Assembly: GCA_036346355.1 (NCBI GenBank)
Contig: CM070576.1
Location: forward strand, 12,693,558 to 12,757,557
DNA: 64,000 nucleotides
Direction: 5' to 3'
Origin: Rhipidocladum racemiflorum
Lineage: Eukaryota; Streptophyta; Magnoliopsida; Poales; Poaceae
Notes under the pieces: model-generated
Told to the model about the DNA's origin: nothing
The model's input: only the letters and a program-made list of their open reading frames with translations
Database searches by the model: none
Part shown: in pieces, positions 44,634 through 55,975 of the stretch
Numbering within the stretch: the first letter of the stretch is position 1
Layout of the letters: each line of letters begins with the position of its first letter
Translations under genes and position numbers: made by a program

Positions 44634-46640
44634 CTACGTGTAGCAGAAAAATATCCAGAAACAACGAATAAACACACATTCAGGAAATACCGCAAATCAA
44701 ACTAATGCGTAATTCGCGAAAACTTCCAGATAATTACGTTGGCATTTTCTAAGATTTATGAAATTTATTTTGACATTTTTCGATGCGTAGTTTAAGAGAT
44801 ACAAAATTCGTAAGTTTAGACTTTCCGTAAATAATTTAACAGTATAAATTTGTTTATAAAATTTCATAAAAATTACTGTAGAAAGGTATCAATTTTTACT
44901 AATTAACAAAATTTGTCGCATACCATTCGGACTTAGAACGAATTTGTAGCGAAAAAGACAAAATTCGTAAATCCTGGAAATTACTACATGTAACTAGCTT
45001 GTTTCCCTTCTTCTGCATGGCACTGTTCACCCTTGTTGCTTTTTCCTTTGGCTGGGCATTCACGCATGCATACTGGGACGATGGAATAGACATTTGAATA
45101 CAAGTATACACATATACACGCATATACTCATATGCTTCATAATTTTATACACGTGGATCATCCGACTAATACACGTATACCTACATATGGAAGGTTATAA
45201 TAGCGAATCAGTCGACTATATACACATGTAAATCAACCGAATATAACCGCAAGTATACATATATATGTACAACACAGTGTGTGTATATATATGTATACAT
45301 GCTACGACTAATAAAGAAATATGCATGCGCCTAGCGAGTATTTATATACGTATACAGACTAACATATATACGCTAACATGCATAAATACACGTGTCGAGA
45401 TTAACCGGTCGAGATAGATAGAGCGCGCGCAAGAGAGATGAGGGAGTACCGGTCGGCGGCGGCAGTAGTGCAGATCGTCAGCGCAGGAAGGGGCGTGGCC
45501 GGAGAGGGCGCCAGCGGCAACGGCGTCAACGGCGGTGACAGCTTCAACGATGACGGCGACGGCGGCGGCGACACACAACAGCGACGCCGGCGGCGGCAAA
45601 GGCGACGATAGCGAAGGCGACGGCGATGATGATGGTGACGGCGGCGACGTAGACGACGGCGGTGTCGATGTAGACGACAGCGACGGCGGCTTCAACGGTG
45701 GCAAGACGGCAGCGGCGGTGACGAGGTCAACGGCGGCGACGACGACAACGAGACGGCTGCAGCGGCGACGAGGCGGCGGCGGCGACGACGACGAGACGGA
45801 GGCCCAGCAATGGAAATGGTGTGGTGACTTGAACGTGGGATTGAGAAAATGAAAGAGGTGTGTCTATCGTAGTAAGGCTTGGAGAAATGGAAACTAGAAA
45901 CGTGCATGCAAGGCTATGGCTAAAAACGGCTGGAGAGGAAACAGGCAGGAAAATGAAGGAAGTTCACGCAAGTGCTGTGCAAAATCACTTAAAGGATTAG
46001 TTGGAACCCCACAGCTACTATTGTTCATGTACGTCCACTAATGAGGTCAGTTACTAGTGTCCACTATGCAGGCAATAGGAAACGGTTGGAGCAATATGGC
46101 ATGTGGGTGGAGGCGTTTCCAAAGAAGATGAACCGGCTAGAGACTCACTCGTCCACACATGGAAAAAGGGAAGACAAGCAGCCATGTATACATGTATACC
46201 TGCATGACTACTCTCAAAACACGGTACGGAAAAAAAATAACAGGGAGGTTCTAAAAATCAGAAAAATTCCGCTAAAATACTAGGAACTATTTGGAACCTA
46301 ACGAAGTTGGTTTCATGATTTTTCGACGTATAGATTTTTCGTAAAAATTCTTTTCGTGAATCAGACACCTGTACCGATTTTTGTAAAATCAACGACTCAA
46401 GTTATATAGCATGTTTTTCGAAAATCTTTGAAGCGAACACTCTCGTCTGCCAATTATCTTAATTATCAACAAAATTTTAAATTTTATGCTTACTCGAAAA
46501 TACCTTATCTTTATTTAACGTAATTATTTCGATACACTTGAATTCAAATTACTCTCGAGGATTCCAAATAAATTTTAAAAAATTCCAAATAATCCCATAA
46601 ACACACTAAATATATAAAAAGAAATTTTTGCGATGTTACA

Positions 46641-46800
46641 TCGCCCAGCGGACAGGTGGAGACCAGGCCACGCCGCTGACGGTCAGCAGGGTGACAGCCC
46701 AGCGGACAGGTGGCGACCAGGCCATGCCGCTGGCGGTCAGCAACGGTGGTCACCAGGCGGGCAGGTGGCGACCAGGCCACGCCGCTGGCGCTCAGTTCCC
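46641..46800 (+). repeat. 55-bp minisatellite in E's 5' LTR, right part
   Basis: After element D the array continues with units starting at 46641, 46695 and 46750. Together with 38202-38316 this makes about five units of 54-55 bp. Confidence 0.88.
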
Positions 46801-47401
46801 GAGGCCACCTAGTAACCTGTGCTGCCACGCAGAAGGTGAAAGGCATTTAATGCGTGTCGTACGCATTAAATGGGGGTAATGAAGGCCACAGTATTGCGGC
46901 GCGTGTTCCCAACGCACGCCATTATTACAAATGGCGTCACGATGCAATTACCCACCCCGGCAGAGCGGGCGGAGCCGGCAGGCGCAGGGCCCGAAGCGGG
47001 GGAGAGGATGGCTGTGCCAGGGCATTAAGTGTGGCGTGAGAATAGTGACAGATGCATTAAATGCTGTGTGACAGTGTAATGAGTATGGCACACTGATGTA
47101 AACTCCCATGCGCCCTAGCCAGCCCGAGTATAAAAGGGAACTGGGGTGCATGGGAGAAGGGGGGAAGACATTTTCCAGGCGGAGGATTTTAGTCTCCCCC
47201 AAGAACACAAGTAAGAACACCCAGACAGGACTAGGGCTATTACTCTCAGGAGGGCCCGAACCTAGATAAACCTCAGCGTCTCCTTGCAAGCTTCGGCCGA
47301 TCCCCATTTTCCATCTCTCGAGCAATCTCCACGAAAGCCCCCCCGTTCGATCTTCATACACCCCGCCTTCGAAAGGGGGACTGTTAGCTCATACGCTGAC
47401 A
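46646..47401 (+). repeat. 5' LTR of element E, right part
   Basis: It continues the LTR begun at 38156. The TATA box TATAAAAG lies at 47129-47136, with a short C-rich leader after it. The LTR ends GCTGACA at 47401. Start and end words (TGTCAG/CTGACA) are inverted repeats. Without D the LTR is about 0.9 kb. Confidence 0.85.
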
Positions 47402-47420
47402 GTGGCGCGCTAGGTAGGGG
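47402..47420 (+). other. Primer-binding site of element E
   Basis: GTGGCGCGCTAGGTAGGGG follows the LTR end directly. Sites of this TGGCGC type, rather than tRNA-Met, are typical of Tat-lineage plant elements as I remember them. Confidence 0.75.
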
Positions 47421-47493
47421 GCTCGGTGGTCGGATTGCCCTTTCTTCTTCCACTTTCTTGCGAAGTTTGCAAGAAGCTTGGACGGTCGTCAGC

Positions 47494-49935
47494 ATGGCGG
47501 CTTCACGCTCGAAGCACGACGACCTACCCGAGGAGAGCATCGCTCGTGGCCGATCCCGGCGCTCCGCCAGGGTGTCGAACCTCTCGGGTCCCTCCGTCCA
47601 GGGAGGGACACGTGGTGCTCCCGAGCAAGGAGCACAGCCCGTCCGACGATGTCTGTTGATGGGAGACGACATCCCAGCGCGGAATCTTCATACGGCCTGC
47701 CTGCTCCTCGATCACCCCCCGGTTGCGCTAGGGGGCGAAACCCTGGCCGCTACATGGCTGCGGGACATCGCTCGCCTAGTGGATGCCACCCAGCAGTAGG
47801 TGGAGGCGGCAAAGCAGCCGGGGGTTTCTGGTGTCGAGCGGTAGGGCGCGCGCGACCGACGCACAAGCTTCAAGCCGCCCTGTCAGAGTTTTTCCTGATC
47901 GCGAGGGCCGGGACAAAGGGAAGGGTGCACAGGTTGCAGCCCCCTTGGGTGCGGGGGGACGTGCACATGCCCCCACTCCTTCTCGCGGTTCCCCCAAGCA
48001 AGCGGGGGGCCACTCAGATCTGAGGGCCCGCATAGACGAAAGGAGGTCCCAGCACGATGGTGACTTGCGCGATGTCCTTAGGGTGCGTCGTGCGCACGTG
48101 CAACGTCGCGTTGGCCACCCGATGTCTAGCGCACGGGGGGAGAACTCGCTCCCTAATCCCAGGGAGAGCGTAGACTCGCACTCCTCGACCCCATCTCGGG
48201 GCCGAGGGGAGGGCGAGCGACGCTGCTCCCCCTACAACGTTGGATGCTAGGTGTTTTCCCTCGGCCTACGCCAAGCTGCGTGGCCGGAGAGGTTCTGCCC
48301 TGCGTCCATAGAGAAGTACGACGGCACCACCAACCCGGAGGAGTTCCTCAGATCTACACTACGGTGGTGCGTGCCGCGGGAGGGTTTGAAAACATCATGG
48401 CCAACTACCTCCCGACGTCGCTGACAGGCTCTGCCCGCTCCTGGCTGCTGAACCTCCCGCGAGGCTCCGTGCACTCGTGGGAGGAACTGTGCGACCTCTT
48501 TGTCGCCAACTTTCAGGGCTCCTACACTCAGCCGGGTGTGGAGGACGATCTCCACGCCATGGAACAGACAAAGGGGGAGTCCCAGAGGGAGTTCATCCGG
48601 CGGTTCAGCCACTGTCGTAATACGATCCCCCAGATTTCCGAGCAATCGGTGATTATCGCATTCCGGCGGGGGGTTCGGGACTAGAAGATGCGGGAGAAGA
48701 TGGCTACCCGCACCGTATCGACCACCTCCGAGTTGTTCTCCCTGGCGCATAAGTGCGCCAGGGCGACGAAGGCCCGGGAGCGCACGGTAGGGCCCTCCGG
48801 CCACAGCGAAGCGGGAACCTCAAAAGCCTCCGACCAGAAGAAGAAGAAGAAGCGCAAAGAGGCCGACGCCGGAGAGATCCTAGTCGCTGAGCCGGAGGCC
48901 AAGCCCCGGAGGCGTGACCGCCAGGATAGGAGGGGCGATCGCCGAGACTCGCGTAGCGACAGCGGGGACCGCCGTTCGCCCCGCCGAGAAGACGACGGGG
49001 GCACACCTTACTGCCCCATCCACAGGACCAACGGGTATGACCTGGCGGATTGCCAGGTCGTGTCCAAGCTGGTGGAGCAGTGGCTTAATGAATGCCGCGA
49101 AGACGACCGCGATGACGCAGGTGAAGACCCTGCTCCGCTGGCCTTTCAGCAAGCAGAGCACACGGTGGCGTTCATTCATGGTGGCTCCGCCACCTACTCT
49201 TCAAACTCGCAGTACAAGCGAGAGTTGAGGGAAGTGTGCGCCACGGTACCAACCCCCGGGGCAAGTAGGCCACTGAAATGGTCGGAGGAGCCGATCACAT
49301 TCAGTCGAGCCGACCACCCGGAGAGCACCTCAAGCCCGGGCCATCTTCCGATCGTGGTTTCCCCCACGGTCCGAAATGCGAGACTCGGGCGAGTGATTGT
49401 TGATGGAGGAAGCTCCATCAACCTTATGTCTGTTGGGGCGTTTAAGGCACTCCAGATTTCCTATGAGAAGTTGCGCCCAGCCCCTCTCTTCTACGGAGTT
49501 ACCCCTGGGGTCGGCTTGACGCCCCTAGGACAAGTCCGGCTGCCTGTCACCTTCGAAAGTGTGGAGAACTTCCGGAAAGAGAAAATCAACTTCGAGATTG
49601 CCGACTTCGACCTCCCCTACAATGCTTTGCTTGGCCGCCCAGCTCTGGTCAAGTTCATGGCGGCCACGCATTATGCCTACATGATGGTGAAGATCCCTGG
49701 GCCTGGGGGCCCGATTACTGTGAAGGTGGACAGGCTGGAGGCCCTGCGCCTCAGCAAGCAGGTGCAGGACCTGGCCGGCTCCACCTGCTTGGCCCGAGGC
49801 GAGGACGACTGCCCAGAGCTCCCCCCGGTCAAGGCCCGCGCCTCACCTGGTCCCTCAGGTGAGGTGAAGGCGGTCCCCGTGGGTGAGGACAGTTCTGGGA
49901 AGGCCGTGAAGATTGGTGCTAACCTCAGCACCAAA
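47494..49935 (+). pseudogene. Element E gag-protease, frameshifted
   Basis: Gag begins at ATG 47494 and is open to TAG 47797. The reading then moves through a second frame (to about 48340) and a third, which carries the capsid-like NYLPTSLTGSARSWLLNLP and SWEELCDLFVANFQG region typical of plant retrotransposon gag. A TAG at 48682 is followed in the same frame by 416 open codons (48688-49935). These contain the basic linker, a nucleocapsid-like CPIHRTNGYDLADC motif and the protease core VIVDGGSSINLMS near 49393-49430. The protease has DGGSS rather than DTG/DSG. Two frameshifts and two stops make it non-functional as read. Confidence 0.85.
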
Positions 49936-49938
49936 TAG

Positions 49939-51472
49939 GAAGACACGCTCGTCACCTTCCTCCGGTATAACCTAGATGTGTTCGCCTGGGAACCATCTGA
50001 AATGACCAGGGTCCCTAGGGAGGTGATTGAGCACCGATTGGCAATGCTCCCTGGAGTGCACCCAGTCCGGCAGAAAGTCCGGAGGCAGACACCAGAGCGG
50101 CAAGATGCCATTCGGGATGAGGTAGAGTAACTGCTGCAGGCAAGGATTGTACAGGAGGCCGCCTACCCTGAGTGGCTGGCCAACCCCGTGCTCATCAAGA
50201 AGTCGAGTGGGAAGTGGCGGATGTGCATCGACTTCACCGACCTCAACAAAGCCTGCCCCAAGGACCCGTACCCTCTGCCGCGAATAGACATCGTCATCGA
50301 CTCCACAGCAGGGTGCGAGGTCTTGTGCTTCCTGGACGCCTACTCCGGCTACCACCAGATCAGCATGGCGCAGGAAGACGAGGAGAAGACTGCTTTTGTG
50401 ACCCCTCTAGGCGTGTACTGTTAGGTCCAAATGCCATTTGGGTTGAAGAACGCTGGTTCGACCTACCAGCGAGCTTTGCACATTGTATTTCGGTCACAGA
50501 TCGGAAGAAATCTTGAAGTATATGTTGATGACTTGGTAGTGAAGACCAACAAGACTGCCGGGCTTATTGAAGATCTAGAGGAGACTTTCTCCCACCTCCG
50601 ACAGTATTGTTTGAAGCTGAATCCTGAGAAGTGCGTGTTCGATGTGTCGTCCGGAAAGCTGCTCGGGTTCCTCGTTTCCAGTCATGGGATCGAGGTCAAC
50701 CCGGAAAAGATTGCGGCCATCGAGCGCATGCAACCACCCACACGGCTCAAGCAAGTCCAGTGCTTAGCTGGTCGCCTGGCCTCTCTGGGCCGGTTCATAG
50801 CCCGGCTTGGAGAAAAGAGTCTCCCCTTTTTCAAGCTGCTAAGCGCAACAAGCACTCAAAGATTTAAAGAAGTACCTTTCCTCCCCTCCGATGCTGGTCG
50901 GTCCCGAGCCAGGCGAGCCGCTACTGTTATATGTTGCGGCCAGTCCTGTGGTTGTGAGTGCGGGACTGGTGGCGGAGCGTGAAGGCGTCCAATGGCTAGT
51001 TTACTACGTCAGCAAGGTGTTACATGATGCGGAAACAAGGTATCCGCAAGCCCAGAAGATGGTGTACACCGTGTAGGTAGCATCCAGGAAGCTGCGGCAT
51101 TATTTCCAAGGAAGGGAGATCACAGTGGTTTCCGCCTACCCCCTGCGTAAGATTCTTCACAATCATGAAGCAGAGGGTCTCATCGCCAAGTGGTCTATAG
51201 AGTTGGGGGAGTTCGGCCTCAAATTCGCCCCCCGCACTGCGATCAAAAGTCAAAGGCTGGCTGAGTTCGTTGTCGAGTGGACTCCTGCTGAGTTTGAGAT
51301 TGAAGAAACCCCCGCACCCTCCCCCTAGACACTCTATTTCGACGGCTCCTTCAAGCTCGAAGGCGCGGGGGCTGGGGTTCTCCTGGTTTCCCCAACCGGG
51401 GACCTCCTCAAGTATGTGGTTGTCCTGGACTTCAAGGCCACCAACAACGTTGCTGAGTACGAAGGCTTGCTG
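49939..51472 (+). pseudogene. Element E pol: RT, RNase H and start of a second RNase H
   Basis: In the same frame as gag-protease after TAG 49936, RT shows MCIDFTDLNKACPKDPYPLP (50221), then AYSGYHQI and MPFGLKNAGSTYQRA, and catalytic YVDDLVV (50521). Stops occur at 50128 (TAA) and 50422 (TAG). A short deletion with frameshift between RT and RNase H (about 50840-50890) precedes EPGEPLLLYVAASPVVVSAG. After a TAG at 51326, LYFDGSFKLEGAGAGVLL and NNVAEYEGLL mark a second, archaeal-type RNase H, a Tat-lineage hallmark. It is cut at 51472 by element F, so integrase is not in the window. Confidence 0.88.
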
Positions 51473-52809
51473 TGTAGGATCGAAATACATGAATATAGCA
51501 ATCAGAGGGGGGTGAATGATTGTGCGGAAGCTAAAACCAAATTCTTGATCTACTAAAAGTTCACCCCAAAACAGAACCAAATAATTGCCTCGTATTCGAC
51601 AAAAACAGAATGACAGAGGTTCGGTAAAACGTGAATTACCGGAGATCCAACCGTCGGAATGATCTGGAATTTGGACACAAGAAACTATATTCCAATACGA
51701 ATCGAACCAAAAAAGAATCAGATCGATCAGACTTACGGATCAAAAGTTATGACCTTTGCAAGCTTGCTGTGATAGAAGATGACGAGAATAGATCTAACCA
51801 GAATTGTAGCTCGCCGAAAGATTTGAAGAACTTGATCTTTATTTCTCCTTTCTTTTGTCTAAAGTACTCCAAAAAAAAGAGTACAACCCTAACGCTTGCT
51901 CAAAGCTTGATGCCCTTCAACAGGAGACAACCCCTCCTATTTAAAGGAGCAAAACACAAGGAGTCATGAATACAATTCCTACTCCTAATCCTAGAAGGAG
52001 TCCCACTCCTAATCCTAGAAAGAGTATGTATTCAATACAACTCTTGCACGCGTATGGCAACCCTACCATACTCACGTGACTAGCACTTTGCACGCGAATG
52101 ACCTCCTGCCATTCTCACGTGACTAACCATTCTTCATGTGCACCATTCTCTTAGCCCGAACGTCCCGCATGATATCCTTGACCACCAAGACCTCAGTTCC
52201 CCCTGAACCTAGTCCCGAACTTCAGTTCCTCCATGAACCTAGTTCCAGTCCCGTCATCGACCACATTCGCCCTCGAGCAATACCTGCACATGAACAAACC
52301 ACAAAACGATTCCGAGCACAAGTCCGCGACTTGACTCAACATTAGTCCATGCAAATACTCACACGAGCATTGCATAAAGTCCGCTTGAAAACAAGCATCA
52401 TGAAATTCTCACAAATTGCATAATCTCAAATTCAAACCAGAATTCAATTCCAAAATTGCTCAAAACCCTAATCGAGCAAAAAACCATTCACGCTGGACCA
52501 AAAATCCGTTTCGGCGCAAATGTGAAAACAGCCGTAAAAAATCCACGTTGCTTGTGGAGGGGAGAGTCCGTCGTACACGCGAAACTTACTGGTTTTGGAA
52601 GTTTCAGTCCGGCTCAAAAACGTTTGAAAACATGTTCACGGCGGACCAAAGAAAAGCGGTCCGGCGTACAAGGGAAACTTACTGTTTCTTGAAAGTTTGG
52701 TCCGGTACAAAAGAGAACTTCACTGTTTCTTGTCAAATTGTCAAACTCATGCACAAAACACATTTTCCAAGTTCAAATCTTAGCCAATTTTTCAGCACAT
52801 GATTTCACA
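51473..52809 (-). repeat. 3' LTR of element F
   Basis: On the minus strand the LTR runs from TGTGAAATCATG at 52809 to CGATCCTACA at 51473 (1337 bp). A TATA-like TTTAAATA (minus strand) lies at 51939-51946. The start is placed by the adjoining purine tract AAGGGGGAGAT, the end by the abrupt stop of E coding sequence. The other LTR is outside the window, so the boundary is not cross-checked. Confidence 0.7.
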
Positions 52810-52823
52810 ATCTCCCCCTTGAT
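52810..52823 (-). other. Polypurine tract of element F
   Basis: The minus strand reads TCAAGGGGGAGAT directly before the LTR. Further GGGGGAG-type tracts occur at about 52930, 52960 and 53088, as is common in SIRE-like elements. Confidence 0.7.
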
Positions 52824-54099
52824 GAAAACATTGGCAACACCAACTAGAATTGAACATTTGGCATTCACTTTACAAAAGATTTTGAAATCCAAAGGATCAA
52901 TGACCAAAAAGAGAAAAAACACAGAATTCCCCCTTTGACCAAAATGCAAAATAAAATCTCCCCCTGAGAAGGAAAATGTGTGTGAATGTGCAATGTGCCC
53001 AAAAATTCCAAAAATCTCCAAACTTCTCCCAAAATTCCAGAAACAAATCACCCTTTTTCTTAAACTTTTCAACGATTCCCAAATTTCTCCCCCTTTGACA
53101 ATGGATTCATCAAGAGTACAAAAGAGAGAACATGTTCAAAAATTTTCTGAAACAATGATTTCTCAAGGAGAAACAAGGAAGTGCCAAGATAGGAAAAGAT
53201 GAGCTCATTCGATCATATAACCTTATATATCACATAATATGCAAAATACATGATCTTGATGTGATTTTAACAAGTTAGGAAATGACATGCATCTAAACCT
53301 CAATTCAGTCAACTATAGCCAAGTACGAAGCAAAACCTTTAGTAGAAAAAACAAAGGCTCAAAGTTGAAGCAACTAACAAATCAGGGCGAGCAAGTAGTT
53401 TCAACTCCAATCTAGTAGACCAATTTAATCTTTAAACAATAAACGGCATGTGGCATGCTTGAAGCATACTTCTTTTATTTCCTTGGAGTGGCATGCTTGA
53501 AGCATACATCTTGTCTTTTGAGGGAATGGCATGCTTGAAGCATACATCTTATATTTTAGGGAAAGCATCCTGAAGCACATAACTTGAGGTTTTTGCTTTT
53601 AACAACCCTTTTTTTTAACTGATTCCCTTTTCCTTTATTTTTTTATTGTAAACATGCAAGGAGATTAAAAGGTCTTTTGAAAGAGTAAAGCTGAAAACAC
53701 ACTTTCTTCATAGCCCAAATTTTGTCAAGAAGATTCAATATCAAGCCTAGAAGAGTAAGATATCACAGAGTAATTACCTATAGGCAATCAGACCAAGGAA
53801 TTCTGCAATGTCATTTTTAGTTCAAGTGGAACAATTTAGATTATCATATATTAGCACAATTACATAATATATAAAGAAATATGATAAAGTGAGCTCATTA
53901 AGTGAAAGAACTTGGCAAGGAAACTCCCCCCCAAAACAAACCTATTGGATGAACAATCCCAAGTTCTCCCCGAATAAAAGTAAAACGAGAAGAGGACAAA
54001 GGTTTTGTGAAAATGTCTGCTAATTGATGTTCAGTATCCACATGGTGAAGCACAATGTTGTCTTTTTCAACATGATCTCTAAGAAAGTGAAATCTGATG
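52824..54099 (-). other. Non-coding 3' region of element F
   Basis: No frame of note is open on the minus strand. SIRE-lineage elements often carry a long 3' region, sometimes with an envelope-like ORF, between pol and the purine tract; no such ORF is visible here. The stretch includes the palindromic repeat at 53454-53582. Confidence 0.6.
53454..53582. repeat. 38-bp tandem repeat with palindromic core in element F
   Basis: GGCATGCTTGAAGCATAC occurs unchanged at 53454, 53492 and 53530, exactly 38 bases apart, and a decayed fourth copy lies near 53566. The core ATGCTTGAAGCAT is a 13-base odd palindrome, so each copy can form a small hairpin. The spacers between cores are T-rich and less conserved than the cores. 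Confidence 0.9.
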
Positions 54100-54345
54100 T
54101 CAATGTGTCCAAGAAAGAGAATTACTTAAGAAGTGGCATGAACCAGATGTACTTTTTCTATCAATTCTACATCCTCCAAATTCAGCATCAGAGAAATCTC
54201 TTAAACTAATGCATGAGGAAGCAGAAAACCAAATGCCAAAATCTTGAGTACCACGGAGATACCTTAAAATCCTCTTGATAGCTTGTCGATGTGAAGCACG
54301 CGGGGGAGCTTGAAAACGAGTACACAAGCACACAGCAAACTCCAA
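54100..54345 (-). pseudogene. Element F RT tail and RNase H remnant
   Basis: The minus strand reads AVCLCTRFQAPPRASHRQAI, IKRILRYLRGTQDFGIWFSA and GCRIDRKSTSGSCHFL. These are classic copia motifs at the RT end and RNase H start (normally followed by WSSKKQ). The sequence then runs into a different frame at about 54100. The upstream side joins directly to the linker remnant of the next feature, so most of RT is deleted. Confidence 0.85.
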
Positions 54346-54565
54346 TTATCTCATCCTCAACAGCATCATCATCATCTTCATCAACAAAGATACTCTCCCC
54401 TTGAACATATGCACCTGTACCTGCACTATTTGGACTAGTGCCTTTTGCGAAAACAGAGGTGGAAGAAGCATCTTGAAAAATAACACTTTTAGCACGAGAT
54501 GCACGAGTGAAGGAGGAGAACCAATTCTTATCATCGGACATGTGGCGTGAGCATCCGGAATCCAC
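54346..54565 (-). pseudogene. Element F protease start joined to an acidic linker
   Basis: DSGCSRHMSDDKNWFSSF is the copia protease active-site region (DSG). After about 40 residues it passes into FVDEDDDDAVEDEI, which looks like the acidic linker normally found between integrase and RT. Protease body and integrase are therefore missing, a second internal deletion next to the RT loss at 54345. Confidence 0.75.
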
Positions 54566-54598
54566 TAGCCATATGTTCTCCTTCCTCGCGTGAGAAGC

Positions 54599-55975
54599 CT
54601 ACATAGAAGCAGAAAGTGTCGAGGTCTCGGTACTGGGGTTAGAAATAAGATGTTTAGGAATCCAGTACTGAGACACACAACGCACAACAGTTAGCACAAC
54701 ACGAGCATTCTTATGCACAAAGATAGATTTGTCTTTTCCCGTGTTCTTACCAACAAAAGGTGTTTGCATCACCCTAGGCACATAATGAGAAACAAAGCGT
54801 GTCTGTCTGAAATTAGACCTAGCCTTAGTTCTTTCTTTCTTTTGTTGTTTGGCTAGTCTAAAGCAGAAATTCACCAAATGACCATCTTTCCCATAATGAG
54901 TGCAATTGTACTTAACATATGGTTTGGCATTAGAAGTAACTTTTGCACTTGAAATAGTGGGAGATAGAGTGCCGGCAGATTTAAACAAAGTTCTTTTAGG
55001 CTCATTATCAATTTTCACATTTTTGCTCTCAACAGGTTTAATGTAGTAGAAGCATAAGAGTTAAAACCTAAACCCTGTTTGTTGGAGCTCACTTTAGATT
55101 GATCTAAAATCATGTTCAAATTTTTCTTCCCTTTAGTGAACCTAGAAAGAGAATGTTGCAAGTAGTCAACCTTTTTGGCAAGATTTAAACAATTATCACA
55201 AGGAGTGTCAATTTTAGCTTTCTGTTTCTGGCAATTTGAACACGAGTTAATTTCATGAGTGAACATGTCTTTTGTTAATTGGGTAACTCTACAATTTGCA
55301 TCTTTTAATTTCAACTCAAGAATTGAACATTTAGAGCAAGCAATTTGATCATGTAAACTATCAGTAGAGCAACCAATATTTTTCACAAGTTTTTCATTTT
55401 TCAATTGTTCGGCATAAACTTGTTCTAGTTTAATCACATGTTCCTCTTTTAGAGACTTAATTTCAAATTTGAGATCTAAGCAAGTATCACAAATATTTTC
55501 AGAATTTTAATTTCTAAGATCAAATTTTCAGATTTTAGCATGGATAGATCTTTTTCTAAGTTTTTATTTTTGAGTGAAGATTTTCTTAAAGATTTTCTCA
55601 ATATGACAAAAACTTCACAAAGCTCTTCATACGAAGGCATTACCTCATCACCGTCGCTGGAGGTGCTGTCGTTGTCACTATAATCACTAGTGTTTCCTTT
55701 TGCCATGAAGCACAGTCCGGTGAAATCCTTCTCATTCAGCTTCGCTTCCTTCTCATCTTCAGTTGAGTCATTAATGTCGCTTAAGTCTAAGCGACCAATT
55801 GCCGCGAAGACTTTGTTGAGCATATTCTTCGTCCGTTGCTTATTTTTATCCTTGCTCTCTCTTGGCCGGAAGGACTTGGAGGAGTTGCTTTGCTCCTTCT
55901 CCTCTCTATCTTTGTTCTTGAAACAGTTAGCACGGATGTGCCCTGCCTTGCCGCAATTGTAGCAGTGGATGGAGG
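54599..55975 (-). pseudogene. Element F gag, truncated by element G
   Basis: Open pieces at 55975-55476, 55437-55015 and 55018-54599 form one gag broken by frameshifts. The CCHC zinc knuckle CYNCGKAGHIRANC lies next to the G insertion. A long Lys/Glu/Asn-rich coiled region with spaced cysteines (CSNCQ, CDNCLNL) and a second zinc-finger-like CTHYGKDGHLVNFC segment follow. This length and cysteine pattern are typical of SIRE-lineage gag. The N-terminal capsid half lies beyond G. Confidence 0.82.

Larger units (their letters stand above)
38317..46640 (-). mobile_element. Element 'D': gypsy derivative with 3.7-kb LTRs and 0.9-kb interior
   Basis: Two highly similar LTRs (38317-42020 and 42940-46640) flank only 919 bp. 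The target duplication TCGCC is perfect at 38312-38316 and 46641-46645. The interior keeps a perfect tRNA-Met primer-binding site, a leader and ORF0 stub like those of B, a remnant of the pol 3' end, and a polypurine tract. The middle of the element, from ORF0 to late pol, is gone. It is a non-autonomous deletion derivative of a B-related family that retains the cis signals for copying. The low LTR divergence seen by eye and the perfect duplication point to a fairly recent insertion. Confidence 0.94.
42940..46640 (-). repeat. 5' LTR of element D (3701 bp)
   Basis: This is a near-identical copy of 38317-42020, differing by scattered point changes and a few short indels, some in the microsatellite and triplet-repeat zones. 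It ends CGATGTTACA at 46640 and is followed by the TCGCC duplication. Confidence 0.94.
38156..51472 (+). mobile_element. Tat-like Ty3/gypsy element 'E', visible part
   Basis: E's 5' LTR starts TGTCAGAG at 38156 and ends GCTGACA at 47401, split by element D. A TGGCGCGCTAGGTAGGGG primer-binding site, gag, protease, RT, RNase H and the start of a second RNase H follow in plus orientation. At 51472 element F interrupts, so integrase and the 3' LTR lie right of the window. A second, archaeal-type RNase H after the first and a non-Met primer-binding site are marks of the Tat lineage. E lies inside LTR D2 (left flank CTAAT). It carries several stops and frameshifts. Confidence 0.88.
51473..55975 (-). 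mobile_element. SIRE-like Ty1/copia element 'F', internally deleted, visible part
   Basis: In minus orientation the 3' LTR (51473-52809) is preceded by AAGGGGGAGA-type purine tracts, a long non-coding 3' region, an RNase H remnant, a protease remnant and a long gag cut at 55975 by element G. The CTCCCCCTTTGAC words, the long cysteine-bearing coiled gag and the GGGGGGTGAATG word near the LTR end are typical of grass SIRE/Maximus elements. Integrase and most of RT are missing. It sits in E's second RNase H (left flank TGCTG). The 5' LTR would lie beyond G. Confidence 0.82.
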
